Assembly (NCBI RefSeq): GCF_011578045.1
Contig: NZ_CP049801.1
Span: 1,922,001-1,986,000 of the forward strand
Direction of reading: 5' to 3'
Source: Acinetobacter shaoyimingii
GTDB taxonomy: Bacteria > Pseudomonadota > Gammaproteobacteria > Pseudomonadales > Moraxellaceae
Length of the DNA: 64,000 nucleotides
The position numbers and the translations under genes are program-made. This document shows positions 48,278 through 61,256 of this stretch, piece by piece. The notes below the pieces were generated by a model. That model was not told where the DNA came from and did not search any database. It saw nothing but the letters and a program-made list of their open reading frames with translations. Numbering within the stretch: position 1 is the stretch's first letter; each line of letters begins with the position of its first letter.

Positions 48278-48711
48278 AAACACATCATTATGAATAAAAC
48301 GTGTTTCTATTATCATTAAAATGAATTTAATCAAAAAATAATAAAATAAATAATACTTATCATAATAAAATAATTATCAATTTATTTTAAGCTAATATAA
48401 AAATATTATAAAAATCAATCATAGGTAATATGTATAACTTAATAGCTTTCACCAATACAACATAACATCAATTTTAAAATCAAACCAATCATTTTTATTC
48501 AAATCTTAATTATAAATAATATGTTTAGCTAAAAAACTTAACAATTTATACTCAATAGCAATATAAAATTAAAATTTTAAAATCAATTCATTAGATTTAC
48601 ATAACAATAAATCATTATAATATTTTGTATATTTATTATTCATTTTATTTTGTTTCTATTTAAATCTTAATTTTTATAATTCAGCGATCTTTTTTTTGCT
48701 CAAAGTTAACA
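48278..48711. other. Extremely AT-rich divergent intergenic region
   Basis: 434 bp of almost uninterrupted A and T runs between thiM and the porin gene. No frame, no TPP-riboswitch core (CTGAGA / ACCTGA) on the minus strand, and only a 6-bp dyad AAACAC / GTGTTT (48279-48305) beside thiM. Such composition is typical of H-NS-like silencing or bent-DNA promoters; no specific site was identified. Confidence 0.5.
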
Positions 48712-49869
48712 ATGAATTTTAGAAGTTTATTTATTGGTGTTTTATTTTTATCCACACTATCAAATTCTTATGCAGATGAAAATCAGTCCATTCCATCACT
48801 CCAAATCAATGGAACAGTTCGCTTCCAATATACCCATAACGATTATTTAAATACTTCTGGTAATAAAATTGATTTTAGTGATGCTGTACTTTGGCTTAAT
48901 TATCAAAAAGGCGCTTTAAGTGGTCATTTAGATTATCGGGTTTATCAAGCTTACGATAAAATTGCGGGTATTCATTATCCTGTAAATGCTTGGTTAGCAT
49001 ATGAAGTTAAACCTGAACATGAAATTAAAATTGGATTACAGCCTGTACCCATTGGTCATAGTCGTTACTACAGTAGTGCATACAATTTGACTCAGATGTA
49101 CCGTCTCGGTTTAGAAGAAATTAATCATTGGGGTTTGAGTTATCAATACCATCCAGATGACTTCAATTTAAGTCTGGCTTACTTCTTTGCCAATGCAGGC
49201 AGCCATACAGGTAAAAGCCAAAACTCCTCGCATTATTCTAGTTTTGTCACTTCAGAACCTTCATTTACTGAGGGAACACGTTTAAAGGAAAATCAATCTT
49301 ATGCTGTTAAAGTGGATAAAACCTTACAGTATGAATTGAATCAGCACCAGGCAACGACACAGCTCGGTGCATCGTATTTATATAACGATCTTACCAATTT
49401 AAAAAACAAAGCTGATGCACATCGCCAAGTGTGGACAGTATTTCAAAACACACAGGTAAATCGTTTCAATTTTAACTTCACCTTTGGTGGTCAAAAAATA
49501 GATAACAAAGATCAAGATCATCCTAATTTCACGACCTTTGGTTTTTTTGATGGTTATTTTAATGTTGCAAATAAGGGTCATTTTCTCGCAACAGAAGTGA
49601 ATTATACATTGCCTTATTCAACAAAAAATTGGAGCGAGCCTAAACTCTACACAACTTATTCTCGCTATTTTAAATCTGATTCAGATTATGATGATTCTGA
49701 GCGTTTGATCTATGGTGTATACACAAAGTACAAAGAAAATTTTCAATTCTATTTAGAGAATATTCAGGCTAAAAACGATGTTGGCTTTGGTTCTGTAGAT
49801 GGTTTTGCGCAAGGCAAAAATGCGTCTTGGAACAGTATGCTTTTTCTGTCGCTGGGATATTATTTCTAA
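48712..49869 (+). CDS. Outer-membrane porin-like beta-barrel protein
   Basis: 385 residues with a signal peptide cut after SYA (residue 21). The rest is alternating hydrophobic beta strands with aromatic girdles, ending in Phe (LGYYF), the outer-membrane insertion signal. EIKIGLQPVPIGHSRYYSS resembles the eyelet loop region of carbohydrate/phosphate-type Gram-negative porins. The substrate is unknown. It is divergent from the thiM operon across an AT-rich spacer, and a hairpin follows. Confidence 0.8.
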   Translation: MNFRSLFIGVLFLSTLSNSYADENQSIPSLQINGTVRFQYTHNDYLNTSGNKIDFSDAVLWLNYQKGALSGHLDYRVYQAYDKIAGIHYPVNAWLAYEVKPEHEIKIGLQPVPIGHSRYYSSAYNLTQMYRLGLEEINHWGLSYQYHPDDFNLSLAYFFANAGSHTGKSQNSSHYSSFVTSEPSFTEGTRLKENQSYAVKVDKTLQYELNQHQATTQLGASYLYNDLTNLKNKADAHRQVWTVFQNTQVNRFNFNFTFGGQKIDNKDQDHPNFTTFGFFDGYFNVANKGHFLATEVNYTLPYSTKNWSEPKLYTTYSRYFKSDSDYDDSERLIYGVYTKYKENFQFYLENIQAKNDVGFGSVDGFAQGKNASWNSMLFLSLGYYF

Positions 49870-49908
49870 TGTCGTTTTTGCTTTTCGATAATCAAGTTCA
49901 ATAAACAC

Positions 49909-49936
49909 ATAGCGAGTATACACTCGCTATTTTCAG
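49909..49936. terminator. Hairpin downstream of the porin gene
   Basis: ATAGCGAGT / ACTCGCTAT with a 4-nt loop, then TTTCAG; between converging genes, a moderate terminator. Confidence 0.6.
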
Positions 49937-49969
49937 TATTTGAGATTTAAAATCTAATTTCGGATAGAG

Positions 49970-50764
49970 TTAATAACCACCTTGCCCATGATTGACCGAG
50001 ACATTGGTTTTATACTTGGCTAAAAGCTCTTTTAATGAATTAATCAGTACACTGGTATCGACACCGACAGCGACAAACTCAGTCCCGATGTCCAAATATT
50101 TTTGTGTGGCTTCGTGTTGAGTCGATAAAATCCCAGCTGCCTTACCCGATTGTCGAATCCGCTGTATTGCATCAATGACCGCCTTTTGTACCTCAGGATG
50201 ATTCGGATTACCCTGATAGCCCATTGTTGCTGATAAATCTACAGCGCCGATAAAAATACCATCAATTCCTTCAACATTTAAAATGTCATCTAAGTTGTTC
50301 AGTCCTGTCACAGATTCAATTTGTATTAACAAACAAATATCTTCATGTGCAGTTTGATAGTAATCTTCGATACTGTTCCAGCGCGTTGCACGTGCCAATG
50401 CTGCGCCTACTCCTCGAATTCCTTCAGGTGGATATCGCACAGCTTTCACCATTAATTCCGCCTGCTCTACAGTTTCGACCATTGGGATTAAAAGCGTCTG
50501 AGCACCAATATCCAGTAATTGTTTAATGAGTTGAACGCTGCCAATAGGTGGACGAACCACAGCTTGTGATGGATACGCTGCAATACTTTGCAATTGTGAC
50601 AGCGTCGTTCTGAGATCACTTGGTGCGTGTTCACCATCAATCAACAACCAATCATAGCCTGCATTGGCAGCGATTTCGGTGCCATAGGCATCTGCCAGAC
50701 CTACCCACAGACCAATCTGCTGTTCCGTTTTGAGTTTTCTTTTGAAATGATTGATGTATTTCAT
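49970..50764 (-). CDS. HpcH/HpaI-family aldolase
   Basis: 264 residues, class II pyruvate-type aldolase. Typical HpaI residues: His46 in IDGEHAPSD, Arg71 in VVRPPIG, Asp85 in LLDIGAQTLLIPMVE, plus the GIRGVGAALARATRW signature and the metal-binding Asp in IGAVDLSATMG. In E. coli HpaI acts on 4-hydroxy-2-oxoheptanedioate, but no hpa genes are near, so a general 2-keto-3-deoxy acid aldolase is the safer call. It is divergent from the nitroreductase gene. Confidence 0.86.
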   Translation of the reverse strand: MKYINHFKRKLKTEQQIGLWVGLADAYGTEIAANAGYDWLLIDGEHAPSDLRTTLSQLQSIAAYPSQAVVRPPIGSVQLIKQLLDIGAQTLLIPMVETVEQAELMVKAVRYPPEGIRGVGAALARATRWNSIEDYYQTAHEDICLLIQIESVTGLNNLDDILNVEGIDGIFIGAVDLSATMGYQGNPNHPEVQKAVIDAIQRIRQSGKAAGILSTQHEATQKYLDIGTEFVAVGVDTSVLINSLKELLAKYKTNVSVNHGQGGY

Positions 50765-50978
50765 GGCTCAACTCACCTTTTAGGGCAATATTCATGGATA
50801 GATTATGCCGCTTTTGTAGCAGCCTAATAGCAGATAAAAATTTAATGCATTTTCAGGCAAATTATACCGCATTATCTGAACACAAATAGTGCAATAGTCT
50901 TCGTTATATTCTATTAAAGGATAGTTTTTAATAACTAAAATCGGAGTAAAATCTGAATATAAATTTAGGAGATTATTG

Positions 50979-51632
50979 ATGGATTTACTTAACGTATCAA
51001 AAACACGATATACCACAAAAGCTTATGATGCCTCAAAAAAAATTCCACAAGAACAATTTGAACGTTTGTTGGAAGTTTTACGTTTAGCTCCATCTTCAAT
51101 CAATATACAACCATGGCATTATTTCATTGCGGATCATGAGGTAGCCAAACAACGCATTGCCAAATCATTGGTAGGTAAATACGAATATAACGCGCCTAAA
51201 GTTTTGCACTCATCGCATACGATTTTATTTTGTACCCAAGCCGATATTACACCCGATCACCTCAATGCATTACTTCATCAAGATGATGTCAGTGGTCGTT
51301 TCAAAGATGATGCAGCAAAACAAGCACAAAAAGAAACGCGTTCAGGCTATATTGATTATTACCGCAATGAAAAAGGTGATATTCAACGTTGGGCAGAAAA
51401 TCAAACTTTTATTGCGTTAGGTCAAATGCTGCTTGCTGCAGGCATAGAAGGTCTAGATGCCACACCGATTGGTGGCTTTAATGAAGAGATTATCAGTGAG
51501 GAGTTAAAGCTTAAAGAACAAGGTTTAGTGCCATCTGTACTTTTGACTTTAGGCTTTAGAAGTGAAAATGACTTCAATGCCAAACTGCCTAAATCACGTC
51601 TTCCTCAAGAAAAAATCTTTACTCGTTTATAA
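50979..51632 (+). CDS. nfsB: NfsB-type oxygen-insensitive NAD(P)H nitroreductase
   Basis: 217 residues from the ATG at 50979 (AGGAG 7 nt upstream; the TTG 3 nt earlier is rejected). It follows E. coli NfsB along its full length: RYTTKAYDASKK, APSSINIQPWHYFIA, DDVSGRFKDDAAKQ, GLDATPIGGF and the ending LPKSRLPQ. An FMN homodimer reducing quinones, nitro compounds and flavins. Convergent with the DadA-like gene; a shared terminator lies between. Confidence 0.92.
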   Translation: MDLLNVSKTRYTTKAYDASKKIPQEQFERLLEVLRLAPSSINIQPWHYFIADHEVAKQRIAKSLVGKYEYNAPKVLHSSHTILFCTQADITPDHLNALLHQDDVSGRFKDDAAKQAQKETRSGYIDYYRNEKGDIQRWAENQTFIALGQMLLAAGIEGLDATPIGGFNEEIISEELKLKEQGLVPSVLLTLGFRSENDFNAKLPKSRLPQEKIFTRL

Positions 51633-51651
51633 TTCATCTTATTGGAATAAC

Positions 51652-51682
51652 ATAAAAGCATGAAAATAATTCATGCTTTTAT
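51652..51682. terminator. Bidirectional terminator between nfsB and the DadA-like gene
   Basis: ATAAAAGCATGAA / TTCATGCTTTTAT, 13-bp perfect arms with a 5-nt loop and T-rich flanks on both strands. Confidence 0.8.
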
Positions 51683-51717
51683 TATTGCATCTATTTTTTC
51701 ACCCAATCAATACAGAT

Positions 51718-52965
51718 TTAAACGGGTATTTTCTGGGAGATTTCCTGACTGATTAGCACGGCTGTTGCAGCAGATAAAGTCCACCCCAAATGTCCATGAC
51801 CCGTGTTATAAAAAACGCGTTCTCGTTTTCCTTGTTGAATCACAGGCATCATATTGGGCATCATCGGACGCAGACCCGTCCAAGGAATACTATGTTCTGT
51901 AGAAATATCGAAATTACGATTCACCCAATCAATTAAAGGCTGAATCCGTTCTGCACGAATATCACGGTTATAACCATTAAACTCAGCTGTACCCGCCACT
52001 CTAAAACGATTTGCTCCTAAACGCGAAGTTACGATTTTAGCACTTTCATCCAGTAAGCTGACCCAAGGTGCATTTTGAATGCTGCGTTCGTCATCTAATT
52101 GCACTGTGATTGAATACCCTTTGACTGGATAAACATTGACCCGATCGCCCAACTGATGCGACAACTGATAACTTCCGACACCACCACAAACTAAAACAGC
52201 ATCTGCTTGAATAATTTCAGTTTCTGCTTTTTCATTGTCTTTTAAATTTTCCGAGCTGGTTTTTATTTTAATTTCGACACTTTGACTGTGATGATTAAAA
52301 TCAATCACTTCTGTCCCAAATAAATATTTTGCGCCTTTTTTCTGTGTGACCTCTGCTAAACCTTTAGTAAATTTATGAATGTCACCTGTTGCATCGTCAG
52401 GGCAATAAAACCCACCATAATAATTGCCTGTTAATGTCGGCTCAATGGTTTTGATTTCATCAACACTCACTGCATGACGTGCTAAACCACCCTCACAAAG
52501 CATGTCATTCACCTGTGTTGCCACTTTATAGTCATATTCAGTGTGATAAAAATGCAAAATGCCGCGTTTTTCAAGGTCAAAATCAATATGTTCTTCATCA
52601 GCGATGGCAAATAAACGTTGACGTGCCATGAGTGCCAATCGAACAGTTTCATGGGTATTTTCTTTATAGTGTTTAATATTGCCCAGAAATTCCATCAACC
52701 AAGCATATTTATGTACACTAAAAGAAGGATTCAGCAATAATGGCGCATTTTTTTGTGTCATCCATTTGATGCCTTTAAGCACCGTAGATTTTTGATTCCA
52801 CACTTCAGCATTACAGGCAGAGAGTTGCCCACCATTGGCAAAGGAGGTTTCCATGGCTGGAAATAAATGCTTGTCGATAACAGTAACCTGATACCCCAAA
52901 TTAATCAGCTCATAAGCGGATGTAACGCCCGTAATTCCAGCACCAATGACAACCACATGCGGCAT
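51718..52965 (-). CDS. DadA-like FAD-dependent amino-acid oxidoreductase under glycine riboswitch
   Basis: 415 residues from the ATG at 52965 (AAGGAG 7 nt upstream). N-terminal FAD motif VIGAGITGVTSAYEL, then METSFANGGQLSACNAEVW, which parallels DadA ([15 protein letters not shown]), and a C-terminal GLRPMMPNMMPVI and NTGHGHLGWTLS. It is a paralogue of the adjacent dadA, clearly diverged. The frame continues to an ATG at 53004, but that lies inside the riboswitch. Control by glycine suggests it oxidises glycine, sarcosine or a D-amino acid linked to glycine levels; the substrate is inference. Confidence 0.88.
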   Translation of the reverse strand: MPHVVVIGAGITGVTSAYELINLGYQVTVIDKHLFPAMETSFANGGQLSACNAEVWNQKSTVLKGIKWMTQKNAPLLLNPSFSVHKYAWLMEFLGNIKHYKENTHETVRLALMARQRLFAIADEEHIDFDLEKRGILHFYHTEYDYKVATQVNDMLCEGGLARHAVSVDEIKTIEPTLTGNYYGGFYCPDDATGDIHKFTKGLAEVTQKKGAKYLFGTEVIDFNHHSQSVEIKIKTSSENLKDNEKAETEIIQADAVLVCGGVGSYQLSHQLGDRVNVYPVKGYSITVQLDDERSIQNAPWVSLLDESAKIVTSRLGANRFRVAGTAEFNGYNRDIRAERIQPLIDWVNRNFDISTEHSIPWTGLRPMMPNMMPVIQQGKRERVFYNTGHGHLGWTLSAATAVLISQEISQKIPV

Positions 52966-52972
52966 AAATACA

Positions 52973-52993
52973 CTCCTTGGAAGTGATTTCCAA
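52973..52993 (-). promoter_or_regulatory. Hairpin overlapping the ribosome binding site (riboswitch expression platform)
   Basis: On the transcript TTGGAA-atcac-TTCCAA, with the 3' arm running into the AAGGAG ribosome binding site of the DadA-like gene. Folding would partly hide the site, consistent with translational control by the riboswitch just upstream. Confidence 0.5.
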
Positions 52994-52997
52994 ATAT

Positions 52998-53205
52998 GCC
53001 CCATCTGTCACGGTACCTGAGAGCTTCGAATAACATTCAAAACATTTGAATGCGATCCATCCCCTTCGGTGAGTCTGAATTTTATGCTATGAATGATGCT
53101 TCAGACTTCTCTCCAGATGTAATGTGATTGTTACAGTCCTTTTGCCTGAGAGATTCCGGGGTCGTTGCTCCTTCGGCGTGTTCACAGAAGAACATCTCTC
53201 CTGCA
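52998..53205 (-). promoter_or_regulatory. Tandem glycine riboswitch
   Basis: Minus-strand leader with two glycine aptamers in series. Aptamer 1 (about 53119-53205): GGAGAGATG, GCCGAAGGAGCAA, ATCTCTCAGGCAAAAGGAC. Aptamer 2 (about 52998-53118): TGGAGAGAAG, CACCGAAGGGG, AGCTCTCAGGTACCGTGACAG (core CTCTCAGGTACCG). The GGAGAG / CTCTCAGG pairing and the CCGAAGG element are the diagnostic conserved parts of each. The regulated gene is the DadA-like enzyme, not gcvT. Confidence 0.92.
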
Positions 53206-53233
53206 ACAATCATGATTTTTATTTCGTATTTGT

Positions 53234-53262
53234 TCTATAGCAATGTATATGCCATTCTTGAA
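53234..53262 (-). promoter_or_regulatory. Candidate promoter of the glycine-riboswitch transcript
   Basis: On the minus strand TTCAAG, a 17-nt spacer, and the extended -10 TGCTATAGA; transcription would start about 20 nt before aptamer 1. Confidence 0.45.
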
Positions 53263-53597
53263 TCAAAGAGAAGTAAATAGATGTAACGATTATTAAATAT
53301 ATCAATAAATTCAGGGAAGTATATCTTTATTTTTAAAAATAATGATCTTAAACTGCAAGATTCTTATTCATTTTAAATAACGAGATAAAACTTTGTTATG
53401 CCGTAAAATGGCGCACTTTCACAACCACTATTTTCCTTAAGACATTATGCATGCGTTTATCTAACGCTTTTACAATGCTGATTAGTCCATTAAAAATGGG
53501 GATCATCATCAACGTAATTTTTAAAAATCTAAGTGACTTGCACCATTTATTCACATACATCATAAATACTCACCAACTTTTAAACATATTTAAAAAC
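53263..53597. other. Intergenic region between the two dadA-type genes
   Basis: About 335 bp, AT-rich. A plus-strand frame of 73 codons (53451-53672) overlaps the 3' end of dadA and shows no protein-like features. Nothing else recognised. Confidence 0.4.
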
Positions 53598-54854
53598 TTA
53601 AACATATCTAAAGACATTGAGATCATCGTATTCAATTTTCGGGGTTTTATTGGAAATAATATCGGTCAGTAACTGTGCTGAACCACACGACATGGTCCAA
53701 CCTAAAGTGCCATGACCTGTATTGGTATACAGATTTTTATAAAAAGTTTGACCCACAATAGGCGTTCCATCAGGTGTCGCAGGACGCAAACCTGTCCAAA
53801 AATGCGCGTCTGAAATATCACTGGCATGTGGAAATAGCTGTTCAAGTACCATCAGTAGTGTATCTTCACGATGTATATTTAAAGTGTGGTCGAAACCATT
53901 GATTTCAGCCATCCCCCCTACGCGAATGCGATCATCAAAACGAGTTAATGCGATCTTGTAGCTTTCATCTAAAATTGTTGATACAGGGGCTTTCGACGCA
54001 TCTATAATTTTTGTGGTGATTGAATATCCTTTCAGTGGGTAAACAGGTGCATCAATATTCAACAGTTTCAACATATCATGACTATAACTGCCCAATGCCA
54101 TGACATAAGCATCTCCTTGGACTTTGCTACCATCTTTAAGCACCACAGCAGATATAGCATCATGCGTGAACTCAAGACGCTCAATATGTGTGTTGAATAA
54201 AAATTTCACGCCTTTTTCTTGAATTAAATCTGCCAATTCAGTGGTGAATTTTTGACAATCCCCCGTTTGGTCATTTGGAAGCCTTAAGCCACCTACAAAA
54301 TCAACTGTCGCAAGTGCCAAGGCAGGTTCAACACGTATTACGCCTGCCTTATCTAATAACTCAAAAGGCACGCCTTCTTCTTTTAAAACTTCGGTATCTT
54401 TTCCTGCAATATCCAATTGATGTTGATATCTAAACAATTGCAAAGTACCCAATTGACGTTCATCAAAATGAATACCCGTGTCTAGTCGAAGTTGGTCTAG
54501 GCAATCACGGCTATATTCTGAAATCCTCACCATACGTTCTTTATTGATTTGATAACGATTAATGTTACATTCAGCGAGCATTCGTATCATCCATTGATAC
54601 TGATACATATCACCTGTGAGTTTAATGGCTAGTGGCGCATGCTGTTGAAAAATCCATTTGAAAGCCTTTAAAGGTACACCTGGTGCAGCCCATGGTGATG
54701 CATAACCTGGAGAGATTTGCCCTGCATTGGCAAAACTGGTCTCCAGTGCAACATTGGGTTGACGGTCAATGACTGTGACTTCATGTCCTGCCTGATTTAA
54801 ATAATATGCTGTGGTGGTGCCAATCACACCTGCACCCATAACGACTATATGCAT
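53598..54854 (-). CDS. dadA: D-amino acid dehydrogenase small subunit DadA
   Basis: Membrane-associated flavoprotein that oxidises D-alanine and other D-amino acids to keto acids. 418 residues, very like E. coli Dad[73 protein letters not shown] and [14 protein letters not shown]. The catabolic alanine racemase that usually accompanies it is not in the flanking sequence. It lies 390 bp upstream, on the same strand, of the riboswitch-controlled paralogue. Confidence 0.94.
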   Translation of the reverse strand: MHIVVMGAGVIGTTTAYYLNQAGHEVTVIDRQPNVALETSFANAGQISPGYASPWAAPGVPLKAFKWIFQQHAPLAIKLTGDMYQYQWMIRMLAECNINRYQINKERMVRISEYSRDCLDQLRLDTGIHFDERQLGTLQLFRYQHQLDIAGKDTEVLKEEGVPFELLDKAGVIRVEPALALATVDFVGGLRLPNDQTGDCQKFTTELADLIQEKGVKFLFNTHIERLEFTHDAISAVVLKDGSKVQGDAYVMALGSYSHDMLKLLNIDAPVYPLKGYSITTKIIDASKAPVSTILDESYKIALTRFDDRIRVGGMAEINGFDHTLNIHREDTLLMVLEQLFPHASDISDAHFWTGLRPATPDGTPIVGQTFYKNLYTNTGHGTLGWTMSCGSAQLLTDIISNKTPKIEYDDLNVFRYV

Positions 54855-55334
54855 AAAACACCGCCTTGTATAAATCTAATTTTCAGAAGTTTTTTGTTAT
54901 ATATTGCGTTTTAAAAATCGGTTCATATCCTTTTGAATTTAATGAATGACCATTGATCAATTCATCTTTAGCCTTACCTTGAAACAACTCATCCTTTGAG
55001 TACGTATTGCAAAATTTATTATGATTTAATAATCGAATATCATCACACCATTAAAATACACATCAAATAATACGGTGCTAAAACACTGTTAAAACCTGAT
55101 ATTACAACCAGTGACTCAAGTTCAGTAGACCACATGAACTAGACCCTATTGTATAAAACCATTGTAATAATATGTGATGCATTTCACTTTAAATTACGAC
55201 TGAAGATTGAGAAATACAAGCAAGTTTTAGATGATTTTTAACGTGGAATTGTTATAAAAGATGTGTAGACATAAAAAAACATCACCACTGGGTGATGTTT
55301 TTTTGATTGAATAAGTTATGTTGGTATGAATGAA
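54855..55334. other. 480-bp intergenic region upstream of dadA
   Basis: AT-rich; no frame or recognisable pseudogene. It holds the ispD terminator at its right end (55273-55304). The dadA promoter must be here; the ribosome binding site AAGG lies 9-13 nt before its ATG. Confidence 0.4.
55273..55304. terminator. Terminator of the eno-ftsB-ispD operon
   Basis: AAAAAAACATCACC / GGTGATGTTTTTTT, perfect 14-bp arms with a 4-nt loop, 31 nt past the ispD stop. Confidence 0.9.
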
Positions 55335-56048
55335 TCACACCGATTGGGCTTGTAAGATCAAACGCGCCAAATCCAAATCTTCAGGATAAGTAATTTTAAT
55401 ATTGTCTGAACGCCCTGTAACGACTTTAACAGTTTCACCATAGTATTCTAAAGCACTTGCTTCATCGGTAATGGTGATGCCATCTGCTAAGGCTTTTTCA
55501 ATGGCACGTCTTAAAGTACCTATTGTTGAAATTTGTGGAGTCTGTGCTTGCCATAAACAATCACGGTCTACGGTTGTTTGTATGTCTTGATGATCAACAC
55601 GTTTAAGTGTATCGCGTACTGGAATCGCTAAAATTGCACTACAGTTTTGTTCCAATGCCGTATTGATCAAATTATTTAAGCATTCAACACTCACACATGG
55701 TCGTGCTGCATCGTGTATAAAAACCAAATCATCTTCATCTGCAAAGCTTGATAAATGAATAAGACCATTTAAAACAGAATCAACGCGCTCGTTTCCACCT
55801 AGACAAAATTGAGCCTTATCTTTATGACTCAGTGCTAAATTTTCAGCAATATCATCCTGCGCTGAAATCGCCAATACATAGCCTGATAAAGGCAATTGAT
55901 TTAAACGTGCAACAGTATGTTCAAGCACAGTTTTATCTTGAATCATTTGATACTGTTTAAGCTGCGTTTTAGAAAAACGACTTCCTGAACCTGCAGCAGG
56001 AATGATTGCCCACAATTTATGGCAATTCTGGGGCAACTTCATCTTCAT
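55335..56048 (-). CDS. ispD: 2-C-methyl-D-erythritol 4-phosphate cytidylyltransferase
   Basis: Transfers CMP from CTP to MEP, the third step of the MEP isoprenoid pathway. 237 residues: IIPAAGSGSRFSKTQLKQY near the N-terminus, VFIHDAARPCV near 110, and the C-terminal ITDEASALE and ITYPEDLDLA motifs. The gene overlaps the 3' end of ftsB by 32 nt; the ATGs at 56048 and 56042 are both possible starts. A terminator follows. In enteric bacteria it pairs with ispF, which is absent here. Confidence 0.95.
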   Translation of the reverse strand: MKMKLPQNCHKLWAIIPAAGSGSRFSKTQLKQYQMIQDKTVLEHTVARLNQLPLSGYVLAISAQDDIAENLALSHKDKAQFCLGGNERVDSVLNGLIHLSSFADEDDLVFIHDAARPCVSVECLNNLINTALEQNCSAILAIPVRDTLKRVDHQDIQTTVDRDCLWQAQTPQISTIGTLRRAIEKALADGITITDEASALEYYGETVKVVTGRSDNIKITYPEDLDLARLILQAQSV

Positions 56049-56409
56049 TGGTACGGGTATCTACTTGTGCATTTGGATCAATATATATGGGTTTGTAATT
56101 GGCACTAATGGTGCTCATTTGCACAAATGTTTCATGTGGCTTGATCAGACCTAAATCTAAACGTGCATGCTCTTCAATGGCTTCAACACCATTTTTTAAG
56201 TCATAAACTTCTGCCGCCAAAATGCGATTTCGTTCTTTTAATTCTTCATTCAGTTCAGCTTGTTGCTGAATTTGTTGAATTAAAGCGTGGTGAGGGAAAT
56301 AACCACCCTCACCAAACCAAAACTGGTACTGGAGAAATGCGATGAGAATAATCGCAAGTCCCAGCAACATTTTGCTTGAAGTTGTATTAAATACTTCTAA
56401 CATTTTCAT
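56017..56409 (-). CDS. ftsB: Cell division protein FtsB
   Basis: Bitopic inner-membrane protein that joins FtsL and FtsQ in the divisome. 130 residues: short cytoplasmic N-terminus, membrane helix at about 13-30 (MLLGLAIILIAFLQYQFWFG), then a periplasmic coiled coil (about 43-75) and the DLGLIKPHETFVQ end. It has an extra acidic tail of about 30 residues compared with E. coli FtsB (103). That tail overlaps the ispD start. It follows eno by 7 nt, the usual eno-ftsB-ispD order. Confidence 0.92.
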   Translation of the reverse strand: MKMLEVFNTTSSKMLLGLAIILIAFLQYQFWFGEGGYFPHHALIQQIQQQAELNEELKERNRILAAEVYDLKNGVEAIEEHARLDLGLIKPHETFVQMSTISANYKPIYIDPNAQVDTRTNEDEVAPELP

Positions 56410-56416
56410 TCAATGA

Positions 56417-57724
<1,308 letters not shown>

Positions 57725-57768
57725 TTAATAAAAACGATGCGTCAAAAAAGACGCATCAAAGTATTGGT

Positions 57769-58626
<858 letters not shown>

Positions 58627-58678
58627 TTAAACTTCCTAGTTTATTTCGTATCGATCACGACTTTTTATACGTGCACTA

Positions 58679-60463
<1,785 letters not shown>

Positions 60464-60501
60464 TTAGGGGGAATGAACAGGATTTTTCTATTTGAAATTG
60501 C

Positions 60502-60510
60502 TGTTATACT
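60502..60510 (+). promoter_or_regulatory. Extended -10 promoter of the lipoprotein gene
   Basis: TGTTATACT fits TGnTATAnT, 38 nt before the start codon of the lipoprotein. Confidence 0.45.
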
Positions 60511-60547
60511 ATGGCAACGAATATATCCAGTTTTGTTTTGAGCAATT

Positions 60548-60988
60548 ATGAATAAGAAACTTTTAATTAGCGTAGCAATTGCGACTGCATTACTTGTTAC
60601 TGCTTGTGTAAAAAAAGAAGCACCAAAGGAAGATGAACAGGATCAAAATGTTGAGACAACAGCACAAGAGCCTGTAAATGTTGAACCGATTGAGACACCA
60701 GACAGTAGTGAAATTCCTACGCGTGTTGAAGTTGAACATCAGGAAACCAACAACACTTCTGCAACCATTCGTCGTGAATATCATGATGCACCAGCTGAAG
60801 ATTTAAGTGCTCGTGATACAAGTGCCAGTTCAAATGCTGCTGAAGCTGTAGAAACTAAGCCTAAAGCTGAAGCAAAACCTGCTGAATCTAAGCCTGCAAA
60901 CCCTAAATCTTCATCTTCTACTAGCCAGACTGAAGATGATGCTGTTGCCGCTGCCATTGCTGCTGCAACTCCTGCTTTAGATAACTAA
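60548..60988 (+). CDS. Low-complexity lipoprotein
   Basis: 146 residues. Signal peptide with lipobox VTAC, lipidated Cys20, then a disordered acidic/Ala/Lys/Pro/Ser-rich mature part (for example KPKAEAKPAESKPANPKSSS) with no fold signature. Probably a periplasm-facing flexible lipoprotein; function unknown. It is divergent from pyrG; a strong terminator follows. Confidence 0.72.
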   Translation: MNKKLLISVAIATALLVTACVKKEAPKEDEQDQNVETTAQEPVNVEPIETPDSSEIPTRVEVEHQETNNTSATIRREYHDAPAEDLSARDTSASSNAAEAVETKPKAEAKPAESKPANPKSSSSTSQTEDDAVAAAIAAATPALDN

Positions 60989-61010
60989 TTTTTTTAGCTT
61001 TGTCTGACGT

Positions 61011-61041
61011 AAAAAAACCGAGCTATTGAGCTCGGTTTTTT
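61011..61041 (+). terminator. Rho-independent terminator after the lipoprotein gene
   Basis: AAACCGAGCT / AGCTCGGTTT hairpin with a 4-nt loop and T-run. Confidence 0.9.
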
Positions 61042-61256
61042 ATTACAGCAATTGAATACTTTTTTAATATGTAAATTAACTTACTACATCATTTTAAAAT
61101 ACCACCTTTACAGTTTTGTACTCTTTGTCTTTAAAGGCATCTAGATATCAATGCAGGACGATATAAACTCAAAACATCAAAACACTTTGACACACCACAA
61201 ACAACTGGATACTGTTTAATGAGTTCCTTTTTAGAACTTAATTTGTGGAGAAAATA

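Noticed and set aside
48278-48711. TPP riboswitch upstream of thiM
   Set aside because: Looked for the CTGAGA and ACCTGA core elements on the minus strand; none present.
52966-53004. Thirteen-codon N-terminal extension of the DadA-like protein
   Set aside because: It lies inside the glycine riboswitch and its expression platform, and the FAD motif normally starts at the ATG at 52965, which has a strong ribosome binding site.
53451-53672. Plus-strand 73-codon frame between the dadA genes
   Set aside because: It overlaps the 3' end of dadA, has no ribosome binding site and reads like antisense noise.
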